Source: Yinghuangia sp051388915
GTDB lineage: Bacteria > Actinomycetota > Actinomycetes > Streptomycetales > Streptomycetaceae
Assembly: GCF_051388915.1 (NCBI RefSeq)
Contig: NZ_JBPKBH010000013.1
Span: 62,001 to 126,000, forward strand
Length of the DNA: 64,000 bases
Direction of reading: 5' to 3'
The notes below the pieces were generated by a model. The model was not told the origin of the DNA, made no database searches, and saw nothing but the letters and a program-made list of their open reading frames with translations. Positions 1-7,445 of the stretch are shown here, piece after piece (position 1 is the stretch's first letter; the number at the start of each line of letters is the position of its first letter). The position numbers were made by a program, and so were the translations under genes.

Positions 1-104
1 GCCGCGACCATCGCCTTGGGCACCAGGTTCTTGGCGCCCTTGACGCGGACCTCGCCCTCAAGGGGGGAACCACCGTGAACGAACAGTACGTCGTCGTCTT
101 GCAT
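1..104 (-). CDS. murA: UDP-N-acetylglucosamine 1-carboxyvinyltransferase, N-terminal fragment
   Basis: The minus strand from an ATG at 104 reads MQDDDVLFVHGGSPLEGEVR and continues VKGAKNLVPKAMVAA to the window edge. The G-(A)-KN motif (Lys-Asn of the phosphoenolpyruvate-binding region) at residues 24-26 and the whole opening match actinobacterial MurA, the first committed enzyme of peptidoglycan precursor synthesis (enolpyruvyl transfer to UDP-GlcNAc) in the cytoplasm. An AGGA ribosome site lies about 11 nt upstream. Only about 34 codons are inside the window, so the rest of the protein, including the catalytic Cys loop, cannot be checked. It is divergent from the yqgE gene, as remembered for Streptomyces chromosomes. 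Confidence 0.85.
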   Translation of the reverse strand, partial: MQDDDVLFVHGGSPLEGEVRVKGAKNLVPKAMVA

Positions 105-642
105 GAATCTCGCGTTCCTGGACGGAAGTGGCCACGGGCAACAGCGAACAACGGTACGCGCTCGATGCGCTCCGACGTGCATTGTCGGGCGCGTGGGCGG
201 GCACAGGATCTTGGCAAGGCCGGGAACGAGGGGGCGCGATGCGGAAGCTGGGGGCGGCGGACGCCGGGCGCGGCGCGGGCGGGGGAGCCGGTGATTCGGG
301 CGTGGGATGTGTGGGTGCGGCGTGCTCGGGGGCGGTGCGCGCGGGACTCCGGCGGGTGCGGGCGGCACGCGTGGGAGTCGGGTGCGCGAGAGTTGCCTGC
401 GTGGGAGTGGGCTGTGCGGGAGTGGGCTGTGTGGGCGTAGGACGGTCGGGGGTCGGACGCGCTGGATACGTACGGGCGGGCATTGCACGGGCGTTGACAT
501 TCGGATCAATCGGGTTAATCGGATCATTCGTCTCGTACCACGCGTGCGACCTCGGTAACGCGCAACGCGCGCACATCGTGTTCGGTCCACACGATCCGGA
601 CGAGACCCGGACACTGTCGCCGGGATGCAGGATCATGACCCC
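105..642. other. murA-yqgE divergent intergenic region (538 nt)
   Basis: No convincing gene. Positions 230-475 are G-rich, with drifting short repeats of the type GTGGGAGT/GTGCGGGAGT. Near the right end TTGACA occurs at 494-499, followed by a direct repeat of CGGATCAATCG/CGGATCATTCG (about 501-530). This could be a promoter/operator for yqgE, but no good -10 hexamer follows at 17-18 nt. Confidence 0.4.
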
Positions 643-1200
643 ATGACCGAGGTCTCGCTCACCGGACGCCTGCTCGTGGCGACCCCCGCGCTGACCGATC
701 CGAACTTCGACCGGTGCGTGGTGCTGGTTCTCGACCACGACGACGAGGGCGCGCACGGCGTCGTCCTCAACCGCCCCACGCCCGTCGACGTGCACGACGT
801 GCTCGTGGGCTGGTCCAAGGCCGTCACCGCCCCCGGCGTCGTCTTCCAGGGCGGCCCGGTCGCAATGGACTCCGCCCTCGCCATCGCCTCGGTCCCGGGC
901 GGCGGCGAGCCCGTGGGGTGGCGCCGCGTCTTCGGTGCGCTCGGCATGGTCGACCTGGACGCGCCGCCGGAACTGATCGCCACCGAGTTCGGTGCGATGC
1001 GCATTTTCGCCGGCTACTCGGGGTGGGGCCCCGGCCAACTGGAGTCGGAGCTGACCGACGGCGCCTGGTATGTCGTCGAGTCGGAGCCCGGGGACGCGTT
1101 CAGCCCGGATCCGGAACGCCTGTGGCGCGCGGTGCTGCGGAGGCAGCGCGGCGAGCTGGCGATGGTCGCCACGTACCCGGAGGACCCGTCACTCAACTGA
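643..1200 (+). CDS. YqgE/AlgH family protein (DUF179)
   Basis: The 185-residue protein begins MTEVSLTGRLLVATPALTDP and contains the family's signature blocks: a central GVVLNRPTP at about residues 42-50, VFQGGPV at about 66-72 and an AGYSGWGPGQLE block near residue 130. Length is normal for the family (about 185-190). The function of YqgE/AlgH proteins is not established; AlgH was named from an alginate-regulation locus in Pseudomonas. An in-frame ATG six codons upstream (625) exists, but MTEVS is the opening expected for Streptomyces homologues and AGGA lies 12 nt before it. The neighbour on the right is the DUF3039 gene, 112 nt downstream. Confidence 0.85.
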   Translation: MTEVSLTGRLLVATPALTDPNFDRCVVLVLDHDDEGAHGVVLNRPTPVDVHDVLVGWSKAVTAPGVVFQGGPVAMDSALAIASVPGGGEPVGWRRVFGALGMVDLDAPPELIATEFGAMRIFAGYSGWGPGQLESELTDGAWYVVESEPGDAFSPDPERLWRAVLRRQRGELAMVATYPEDPSLN

Positions 1201-1299
1201 GGCCCACGTGCGGGCCTGGCAGGGGCCCGGGTGGGGCCGGTGTGCGGTTCGGCGCGGGGTCTGTGCGGGCGGGGGCGGGGCCGAACGTGTGGTCCCGCT

Positions 1300-1305
1300 T
1301 AGAAT
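1300..1305 (+). promoter_or_regulatory. -10 element, leaderless start of DUF3039 gene
   Basis: TAGAAT ends 7 nt before the ATG at 1313, the geometry of a leaderless actinomycete transcript. No clear -35 is seen. Confidence 0.45.
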
Positions 1306-1312
1306 CGGACCT

Positions 1313-1606
1313 ATGACCACTCCGCAGGACTATCCCGAGCCCGAGCGCGGAACGGGCACGGGGACGCTCATCGAGGAGACCCCCCAGGTCTCCCACGGCG
1401 ACGGCGACCACGAGCGCTTCGCGCACTACGTCCAGAAGGACAAGATCATGGAGAGCGCCGTCTCCGGCACTCCCGTGATCGCGCTGTGCGGGAAGGTGTG
1501 GGTGCCGGGCCGGGACCCGAAGAAGTATCCGGTGTGCCCCATGTGCAAGGAGATCTACGAGACCATGGGCACCGGCGGCGGGGACAAGGGCGGCGGCGAC
1601 AAGTAG
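1313..1606 (+). CDS. DUF3039 zinc-ribbon-like small protein
   Basis: A 97-residue acidic-then-basic protein with the conserved core HGDGDHERFAHYVQKDKI (residues about 31-48), then GTPVIALCGKVWVPGRDP and a terminal CPMCKEIYE. The two-Cys CPMC motif plus the earlier LCGK cysteine suggests a small zinc-binding fold. It ends in a Gly/Asp/Lys tail. The family is restricted to actinobacteria and has no assigned function. No Shine-Dalgarno precedes the ATG, but a TAGAAT -10 sits 7 nt upstream, so the mRNA is probably leaderless. Confidence 0.85.
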   Translation: MTTPQDYPEPERGTGTGTLIEETPQVSHGDGDHERFAHYVQKDKIMESAVSGTPVIALCGKVWVPGRDPKKYPVCPMCKEIYETMGTGGGDKGGGDK

Positions 1607-1960
1607 CGGCTCCGCGGTCGTACGAGAGCGCCGGTGCCGTACGGGGCCGGCGCTTCTTGTCTGTGCCGGTCATCTGTGTCGCCCGTCTCCGTCGCCCGTC
1701 TCCGTCGCCCCTCTGTGTTGGCCGTCTGCGCCGCCTGTCCCTGTCGCCTGTCTGCGTGCGTTGTGCTCGCGTGTTGTGTGCGTGTCGCGCCGTCGCGTGT
1801 GCGGGACGTCCCACGTGCGCGTGACGCTGCGCGGACGCCGGTTCGCCGCCCCCGCGGCAGCCGCGAAGCACGTTTGCGATCGCGCTGCCGGTCCTTTCGG
1901 GAGCGGGCTGAGCGAAGTCGACCGCATGTCACCCGCTCGGCGCAGTAGCGTTGTCCCGCT
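1607..1960. repeat. Low-complexity CGTC/TGTC-rich intergenic stretch
   Basis: Between the DUF3039 stop and the FAD-subunit gene, 1670-1800 consists of imperfect repeats of units such as GTCGCCCGTCTCC. No gene or RNA is recognised. A TAGCGT hexamer at 1946-1951, 9 nt before the GTG at 1961, could be the -10 of the next operon. Confidence 0.45.
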
Positions 1961-2791
1961 GTGAACGAAGCGATCATGCTGCCGCACTCGCTCGACGAGG
2001 CCGTGGACGCCATGGCCCGCGAGCCCGCCGCCTTGCCGGTGGCCGGTGGAACCGACCTGATGCCGCGCGTCAACGCCGGTCTGATGCGTCCGCATGCCCT
2101 GATCGGGCTGGGCGGTATCGCCGAGATGCGGCTGTGGCAGTACGAGGGCCGCAGCTCCGTGATCGGTGCGGGCGTCACGTGGGCCCGTCTCGCGGGCCCG
2201 GACCTGGCCGCCCTGGTCCCGGCCCTCGCCACCGCCGCGCGGCAGGTGGGCACGCCGCAGATCCGCATGATGGGGACGCTCGGCGGCAACCTCGCGTCGC
2301 GTCTGCGCGAGGCCGACGCGGTGCCGGTGCTGGCCGCCCTGGAGGCGGCCGTGGTGGTGCGGTCGCCGGGCGGCGTGCGGGAGTTCGTGTGCGAGGGAGA
2401 GCCGGCGGCGCAGTTGCGTCCGGGGGAGCTGATCACGGGGGTACGCGTACCCGTCCTGCACGGGCCGCAGGAGTTCCTGAAGGCCCGTACCGCGCAGGGC
2501 TTCCACACCACGCTGGCGCTGGTCGCGGACCCCGGCGCGCGGAGCGTACGCTGCGCGGTCGGCGGCATACGCCCCGGCGCGCACCGCGCCTCCCGCGCCG
2601 AGGAGTGGATCGCGGAACGGATCGATCCGGGCACCGGACGCCTGACCGACCCGTCGGCCCCGACCCGGTTCGGCGCACTGGTGGCGGACGAACTGGCGCC
2701 GACCGAGGGCTCGCGCTCGCACCGCGCATTCCAGGCGCGCGTCGTCGCGACACTGGCGAAGCGCGCGGCCGAACGGGCGTTCTCGGCGTGA
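1961..2791 (+). CDS. FAD-binding (medium) subunit of a molybdenum hydroxylase (CoxM/XdhB family)
   Basis: A 276-residue FAD_binding_5 protein. It opens with the typical SLDEAVDAM block, then the FAD pyrophosphate-binding AGGTDL (residues about 29-34) and the second Gly-rich loop TLGGNLASR (about 105-113); the C-terminal CO-dehydrogenase flavoprotein domain is present but short. It would pass electrons from the Fe-S subunit to FAD and on to NAD or another acceptor. The gene order medium - small - large is that of coxMSL rather than of E. coli xdhABC. The start is GTG at 1961; an in-frame ATG at 1976 is an alternative. The substrate is unknown; purines are possible given the urate genes about 50 kb away and the MocA gene at 46917, but this is inference. 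Confidence 0.82.
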   Translation: MNEAIMLPHSLDEAVDAMAREPAALPVAGGTDLMPRVNAGLMRPHALIGLGGIAEMRLWQYEGRSSVIGAGVTWARLAGPDLAALVPALATAARQVGTPQIRMMGTLGGNLASRLREADAVPVLAALEAAVVVRSPGGVREFVCEGEPAAQLRPGELITGVRVPVLHGPQEFLKARTAQGFHTTLALVADPGARSVRCAVGGIRPGAHRASRAEEWIAERIDPGTGRLTDPSAPTRFGALVADELAPTEGSRSHRAFQARVVATLAKRAAERAFSA

Positions 2792-2820
2792 TCGAGGCCA
2801 AGAGCAGGGGAGGGGACCTG

Positions 2821-2892
2821 GTGAACGTGCAACAGCGGCAGCGCCGCCGCGCCTCGGGGCCTGCCCGTTGCCGCGGGGAGGCGGCCCGATGA
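2821..2892 (+). CDS. Possible 23-codon leader ORF
   Basis: A GTG at 2821, preceded by GGGAGGGG (about 2807-2814), opens a 23-codon Arg/Gln-rich reading frame (VNVQQRQRRRASGPARCR...) whose TGA overlaps the ATG of the Fe-S subunit (ATGA at 2889-2892). This is the arrangement of translational coupling. It is short and in GC-rich DNA, so chance is possible. Confidence 0.2.
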   Translation: MNVQQRQRRRASGPARCRGEAAR

Positions 2893-4166
2893 CCCGCATC
2901 CCCGCGCCCGGCGGCTCGCCCGCCGACATTCCTTCCTTCACCCACGCGACCGACGCCTCGCCGCCGGTGCATCCGGCTCAGCTGCGGTACGCGCCCGAGA
3001 CGTCGGCGTCCGATCTTGCGGCCCCCGTCCCCGCCCGCGCGGCGCGCGCGGACGGGTCGGGGTTGCGCGAGACGCGCGATGCGTCGGACTCGGGCATCCC
3101 GGGGCGTGCTGCCGAACCCGGGCCGGGACCGAGTGGACCGGACACGGGCGGTGTCGCGGACACTGCGCCGCCGCCGGCGTTCGGGTTTCCGGTGCCTCGG
3201 GTTGGCGCGTCGGTGCGGGAGGGCGATGCGGTTGCTCCGGCGGACGGCGGTGTCGGGGCGCCGACGCCGCCGCAGCCGTTGCATGTGGCGGGCGTTCTGA
3301 CCCCCGTTGCGCTCGGCGGGCATCCGGGGTACCCGTCCATGCCCGGGCCGGAGTTCTTCGGGCCGGTGGAGGACGCGTCCGCGACCGTGTCGCTCGGTGG
3401 GGCCGAACCGGAGGCGCCGGGCGGCCCGGTCGTGTCGTACACGCTGCGCGTCAACGGCGCCATGCACGTGGTCGACAACGCGTGGCTCGGTGAGAGCCTG
3501 CTGCACGTCCTGCGGGAGCGCCTGGGTCTTCCCGGCGCCAAGGAGGGCTGCGGGCAAGGGGTTTGCGGCACCTGCACGGTGCTGGTCGACGGCGCGCCCG
3601 TGGTGTCCTGCATGGTGCCGAGCGCGACCCTCGGGGACCGCGAGGTCACCACGATCGAGGGCCTGACCGCGCAAGGTGTGCCAACTGCCGTTCAGGAGGC
3701 CCTGATTGCGCACGGCGCCGTGCAGTGCGGTTTCTGCGTGCCCGGCGTCGTGGTCAGCGCCCAGGCGCTCCTCGCGCGCATTCCGCACCCCGACGAGGCG
3801 ACGGTACGCCGGGCTCTCGCCGGTCACCCCTGCCGCTGCGTCGGCCCGAACCGCATGGTGGCCGCCGTCTGCGCGGTCGCCGCCGGCGAACCCCCCGCGT
3901 CGCCCGCGTCGCTCTTCGAGCCCGCAGGCGCCGCGAACTCCGGTGCCGACAGCGCCGGTTCGTCCGACCACGCGACAGGTCAACGCAGTTCCGAGGCGCA
4001 GGGGTCGGCACGGCCCGCGTCCGCCGGTCCGGTGAACTCCCGTTCCGGCTCCTCCACTTCCAGCTTCCCGGCGGTGGGCGTCGACCTGACCACGCCGACG
4101 TCGACCGGCATCTTCCCGATTCTGCCCGGCCCCGCCGCCGGACCGGCCCCGGCGTCCGCGGGGTGA
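2889..4166 (+). CDS. [2Fe-2S] small subunit of the molybdenum hydroxylase, with long flanking tails
   Basis: The catalytic-electron-transfer core lies at residues about 180-340: a plant-type ferredoxin loop (GCGQGVCGTC, then a further Cys) and the helical second cluster domain (QCGFC ... CRC). This gives both [2Fe-2S] clusters expected of the XdhA/CoxS family. What is unusual is size: 425 residues against about 160-200 for the family. The first about 180 residues are Pro/Ala/Gly/Asp-rich and probably disordered, and about 85 residues of Ser/Pro/Ala-rich sequence follow the core. The ATG at 2889 has GGGGAGG 7 nt upstream. The large-subunit gene follows 4 nt after the stop, so this is one operon. 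Confidence 0.85.
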   Translation: MTRIPAPGGSPADIPSFTHATDASPPVHPAQLRYAPETSASDLAAPVPARAARADGSGLRETRDASDSGIPGRAAEPGPGPSGPDTGGVADTAPPPAFGFPVPRVGASVREGDAVAPADGGVGAPTPPQPLHVAGVLTPVALGGHPGYPSMPGPEFFGPVEDASATVSLGGAEPEAPGGPVVSYTLRVNGAMHVVDNAWLGESLLHVLRERLGLPGAKEGCGQGVCGTCTVLVDGAPVVSCMVPSATLGDREVTTIEGLTAQGVPTAVQEALIAHGAVQCGFCVPGVVVSAQALLARIPHPDEATVRRALAGHPCRCVGPNRMVAAVCAVAAGEPPASPASLFEPAGAANSGADSAGSSDHATGQRSSEAQGSARPASAGPVNSRSGSSTSSFPAVGVDLTTPTSTGIFPILPGPAAGPAPASAG

Positions 4167-4170
4167 CGCC

Positions 4171-6357
4171 GTGACCGCCGCCGAGCGTCCCGATGCCAAC
4201 GCCAAGGCGCAGGGCCGGTTTTCGTACACCGCCGACCTGTGGGCACCGGGGATGCTGTGGTGCGTCCTGGTGCGGTCGCCGTACCAGTCCGCGCGCATCG
4301 TCGGGCTCGACACCTCCGGCGCGTACGCGGTGCCCGGTGTCCGGGCCGTGCTGACCGCCGCAGACCTGCCGCCCGAGGCGTACCACGGGCCGGTCGTCGC
4401 GGACCGCCCGGTGCTGGCGTCCGACGTCGTGCGGTTCGCGGGCGAGGCCGTCGCCGCGGTCGCCGCCGAGACGCCGCACGCCGCCAAGCTCGCCGCCGAG
4501 GCGGTGCACGTCGAGTACGACCCGCTCGACGCCCGCCTCGACCCCGAGCACGCGTTCGCCAGTGCCCCCCTGCACCCGGACGGGAACGTCTTCCGGCACA
4601 TCGCGCTGCGCCACGGCCGGCCCGTGCAGCGGCGGCCCGACGGCTCGCCCGTCGACGAGATCGTGGTCGAGGGCCTGTACGACATCGGCGCGCAGGACCA
4701 GGCCAACCCCGCCACCGACGCCGCGCTCGCACTGCCCTGCGCCGACGGCGGCATCGAACTGCACGTCGCCACACAGTGGCCGCACGCGGACCGCGACCAG
4801 GTGGCCCAGTGCATAGGCCTCGCGCCGGGCGCACTGCGCCTGATGCCCACGGGCGTGGGCGGTTCGGCCGGGACGCGCGAGGACATCGGGCTGCTCGCGG
4901 TCGTCGCGTGGTTGGCCGCGCGTACCGGACGCCCCGTCAAGTCCGTCGTGGAGCGCGCCGACGCGCTCACCGGCGGAGGCCACCGGCACGCCGCGCGCCT
5001 GAAGTACACCCACCGAGCGGACCGCACCGGGCGGTTGCTCTCCGTCGAGGCGCAAATCCTTTTGGACGGCGGGGCGTACGCGACGACGTCGCCCGAAGTC
5101 GTCGGCCGCCTCGCGGGTTGCGCGACCGGGCCGTACATGGTGCCGCACGCCGCCGTCGACGTGTGGGCGGTGCGCACGAACAACCCGCCCGCCGGAACCA
5201 TGCGCGGCCCGGGGGCCACCCAGGTCTGCTTCGCCTACGAGGCGCAGATGGACCGCCTCGCGGCCGAACTCGGCATGGACGCGGTCGAGCTGCGCCTGCG
5301 CAACGCGCTCAGCGAAGGCACCATGCTGACGACCGGCCAGATTCTCGACGGACCAGCGCCCGCAGGGGAGTTGCTGCGCGCCGTCGCCCTCGCGCCGCAG
5401 CCGCCGGGCGAACCCGCGCCCGGTCTGCGCCGCGGCGTAGGGCACGCCGTCGGCCTCGTCCCGCTGCTCGGCATCGAGGGGGCCGACGAGTCGTCCACGG
5501 CGACGGTCCGCCTCGACCACGGCGTCGTCACCGTCACGTGCGCGGCGGTCGAGGTGGGCCAGGGTTTCACGTACCTCGTCCGGCAGATCGTCGAGGATGT
5601 GCTCAGCATCCCGGACGCGATCGTCCTCCCGGCCGGCACCGCCCTGCCCAGCGCCGGGCCGCCGGGGCTCGGTCGCCACACGATGCTTACCGCGGGTGCG
5701 GTGGACCAGGCCGCGCGCGAGATCCGGGCGGGCCTGCTGGCCCCGATCGCCGCGCAGTACGGCATGACGGCGGCGCTGCTCGACATCCGCGACGGGCGGA
5801 TCGTGTCGTACGACGGCCTTGTGGACCTGCCCGCGTCCGCCATGACCGAGGGTCGCGAGGTCGCCACCACCGCGGGCGCCACGCGGGCGCGGCACACCGA
5901 GCCGCTCGACGACGCGGGGCAGGGGGATGCGTACCCGGCCGTGGCCTTCGCCGCGTGCCGGATCGTCGCCGACGTCGACCCCGAGACGGGCGCGGTGCAG
6001 ATCGTGGACGTGACCGGGGCGTACGACGCGGGCCGCGTCCTGGACCGCGTCCAGGCGCTGTCCCGGGTCGAGGGCGCGGTCGCCCTCGGGATCGGGCTCG
6101 CGCTCACCGAGGACATAGCCGCCGCCCGACTGCACGGCCCGGCCGCTTGGGCGCTCCCCGGGCCCCTGGACCTCCCGCCGGTGACGGTCGCCGCCTGGCA
6201 CGAGGAGGCCCAGCCGGGAATCCCCCTGGGCGCCAAGGGACTTGCCGACGCCGCCGTGGTACCGGTCCCGGCCGCCCTGGCCGCCGCCGTACGCGACGCC
6301 ACCGGACTGGAGCTGCCCAGCCTCCCGCTGACCCCCAGGGCCGTGTCCGCCCGCTGA
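4171..6357 (+). CDS. Molybdopterin-binding (large) subunit of the molybdenum hydroxylase, atypical active site
   Basis: A 728-residue protein of the aldehyde oxidase/xanthine dehydrogenase large-subunit family. It has the N-terminal a/b-hammerhead (GRFSYTADL, VRAVLTAADLP), the MRGPGA block near residue 348, the EVGQGFTYL block near 463 and the C-terminal LGAKGLADAA block. Two family signatures are weak: the usual GGGFGGK-like loop reads GVGGSAGTRE (about residues 228-237), and the usual GAKGxGE loop carrying the catalytic glutamate reads GAKGLAD at residues 687-693, that is Asp for Glu and Ala for Gly. Activity on the normal substrates is therefore uncertain. GTG start at 4171, 4 nt after the Fe-S gene. 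Confidence 0.8.
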   Translation: MTAAERPDANAKAQGRFSYTADLWAPGMLWCVLVRSPYQSARIVGLDTSGAYAVPGVRAVLTAADLPPEAYHGPVVADRPVLASDVVRFAGEAVAAVAAETPHAAKLAAEAVHVEYDPLDARLDPEHAFASAPLHPDGNVFRHIALRHGRPVQRRPDGSPVDEIVVEGLYDIGAQDQANPATDAALALPCADGGIELHVATQWPHADRDQVAQCIGLAPGALRLMPTGVGGSAGTREDIGLLAVVAWLAARTGRPVKSVVERADALTGGGHRHAARLKYTHRADRTGRLLSVEAQILLDGGAYATTSPEVVGRLAGCATGPYMVPHAAVDVWAVRTNNPPAGTMRGPGATQVCFAYEAQMDRLAAELGMDAVELRLRNALSEGTMLTTGQILDGPAPAGELLRAVALAPQPPGEPAPGLRRGVGHAVGLVPLLGIEGADESSTATVRLDHGVVTVTCAAVEVGQGFTYLVRQIVEDVLSIPDAIVLPAGTALPSAGPPGLGRHTMLTAGAVDQAAREIRAGLLAPIAAQYGMTAALLDIRDGRIVSYDGLVDLPASAMTEGREVATTAGATRARHTEPLDDAGQGDAYPAVAFAACRIVADVDPETGAVQIVDVTGAYDAGRVLDRVQALSRVEGAVALGIGLALTEDIAAARLHGPAAWALPGPLDLPPVTVAAWHEEAQPGIPLGAKGLADAAVVPVPAALAAAVRDATGLELPSLPLTPRAVSAR

Positions 6358-6444
6358 CCCTGACGGGTCATCAAGAGCCGCCGGTGCAAGGTCAGTCCGC
6401 GGCGCCTGGCCATCTCGGCCCCGTCCGCTGGTTGTGTGGGGTTG

Positions 6445-7371
6445 TCAGGCGGCTGGTGTGGCCAGGAGGCGTTGCAGGGCGGCTTGGGCGGGTGGGAGCC
6501 AGCTGGGTTTGCCGCCGGGGCGGTTTTGGGTGCCCGCGTGGCCGATGAGGATGCAGACGAGGGCTTTGACGGCGGCGCAGCCTCGGGCTCGGCGGAGGGT
6601 GGCGGGGTCCGCTGGGGGCTGGTAGGCGGCGTGGAAGTGGTCCAGGGCGCCGTCGGGAAGCAGAGACCATGCGGAGGCGAGGTCCCAGGCGGGGTCGCCT
6701 GCGCACAGGTCGCCGAAGTCGACCACGCCGCAGATGGTGCCGTCCGAGGTGAGGACGTTGGCGGGGTGGAGGTCGCCGTGGAGCCAGACCGCCGGGCCTG
6801 TCCAAGGCGGGGCGGCGACGGCGTCGTCCCAGATGGCGCGGACGGCGTGCCGGTCGGGGATCAGGCCCGTGTCTGCGGCGGCGGTGAGGAGGTCGGCGAA
6901 TCCGTCGGTGTGCTCCGCGAGTTCGCCTCCGCGGTTGCGGCCTGCCGGGGCGTCGGCGGGGGCGGGGCGGTGCAAGGCCGTCAGGAAGGCGGCGAGGGTC
7001 TCTGCCGCTTCCGCGGGCCGGGTGGCGGGGACGCGGTCGGCGGCGTCGCCCGGGACCCAGGTGGTGACGATCCAGGGCCGCGGGAAGCGCCGCGAGGGTT
7101 CGCCGAGGCGCTGGGGGACGGGGATCGGGAGGGGCAGGTCCGGGGCCAGGAGCGGCAGCCAGGTGTGTTCCTTGCGGAGCAGGGCGTCCGCGGACCCGGT
7201 GGCCCACGGCAGCCGTACCGCGAGGTCGTCGCCGAGGCGCCAGAGCTGGTTGTCCCAGCCGCGCGCGCCGAACTCCACGGGGTGGTCGGCCAGATCGGGG
7301 TGCTGGTCGCGCAGCAGCTCGCTGATCAGGTCGGCGGTGATCTCGGTTCCGTCGTTGCCGTCGTGCGTCAT
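6445..7371 (-). CDS. Aminoglycoside phosphotransferase (APH) family kinase
   Basis: A 308-residue APH fold protein: ATP-binding N-lobe (LAVRLPW with the probable lysine position replaced by Arg), then the catalytic loop WLHGDLHPANVL (His-Gly-Asp, about residues 192-203) and the Mg-binding VVDFGDLCAGDPAWDLA. The HGDxxxxN plus DFGD motifs are those of functional small-molecule kinases. Similar chromosomal proteins occur by the dozen in Streptomyces; the substrate cannot be told, and resistance should not be assumed. The ATG at 7371 matches the family opening (ITADLISELL). It is convergent with the molybdenum hydroxylase operon and divergent from the MFS gene. Confidence 0.82.
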   Translation of the reverse strand: MTHDGNDGTEITADLISELLRDQHPDLADHPVEFGARGWDNQLWRLGDDLAVRLPWATGSADALLRKEHTWLPLLAPDLPLPIPVPQRLGEPSRRFPRPWIVTTWVPGDAADRVPATRPAEAAETLAAFLTALHRPAPADAPAGRNRGGELAEHTDGFADLLTAAADTGLIPDRHAVRAIWDDAVAAPPWTGPAVWLHGDLHPANVLTSDGTICGVVDFGDLCAGDPAWDLASAWSLLPDGALDHFHAAYQPPADPATLRRARGCAAVKALVCILIGHAGTQNRPGGKPSWLPPAQAALQRLLATPAA

Positions 7372-7433
7372 GCGGATCAAACGTAGTGCCGGGGTGCCCC
7401 ACGCGCGCACGGTCCAAGGTCGGTGCGGGCATT

Positions 7434-7439
7434 TAGGCT
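7434..7439 (+). promoter_or_regulatory. -10 element, leaderless MFS gene
   Basis: TAGGCT lies 6 nt before GTG 7446, which favours that codon over the in-frame GTG at 7440. Confidence 0.4.
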
Positions 7440-7445
7440 GTGGCG

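Noticed and set aside
6445..7371. Aminoglycoside resistance gene
   Set aside because: The APH fold is widespread among chromosomal kinases; nothing ties this one to an antibiotic, and no mobile element is near.
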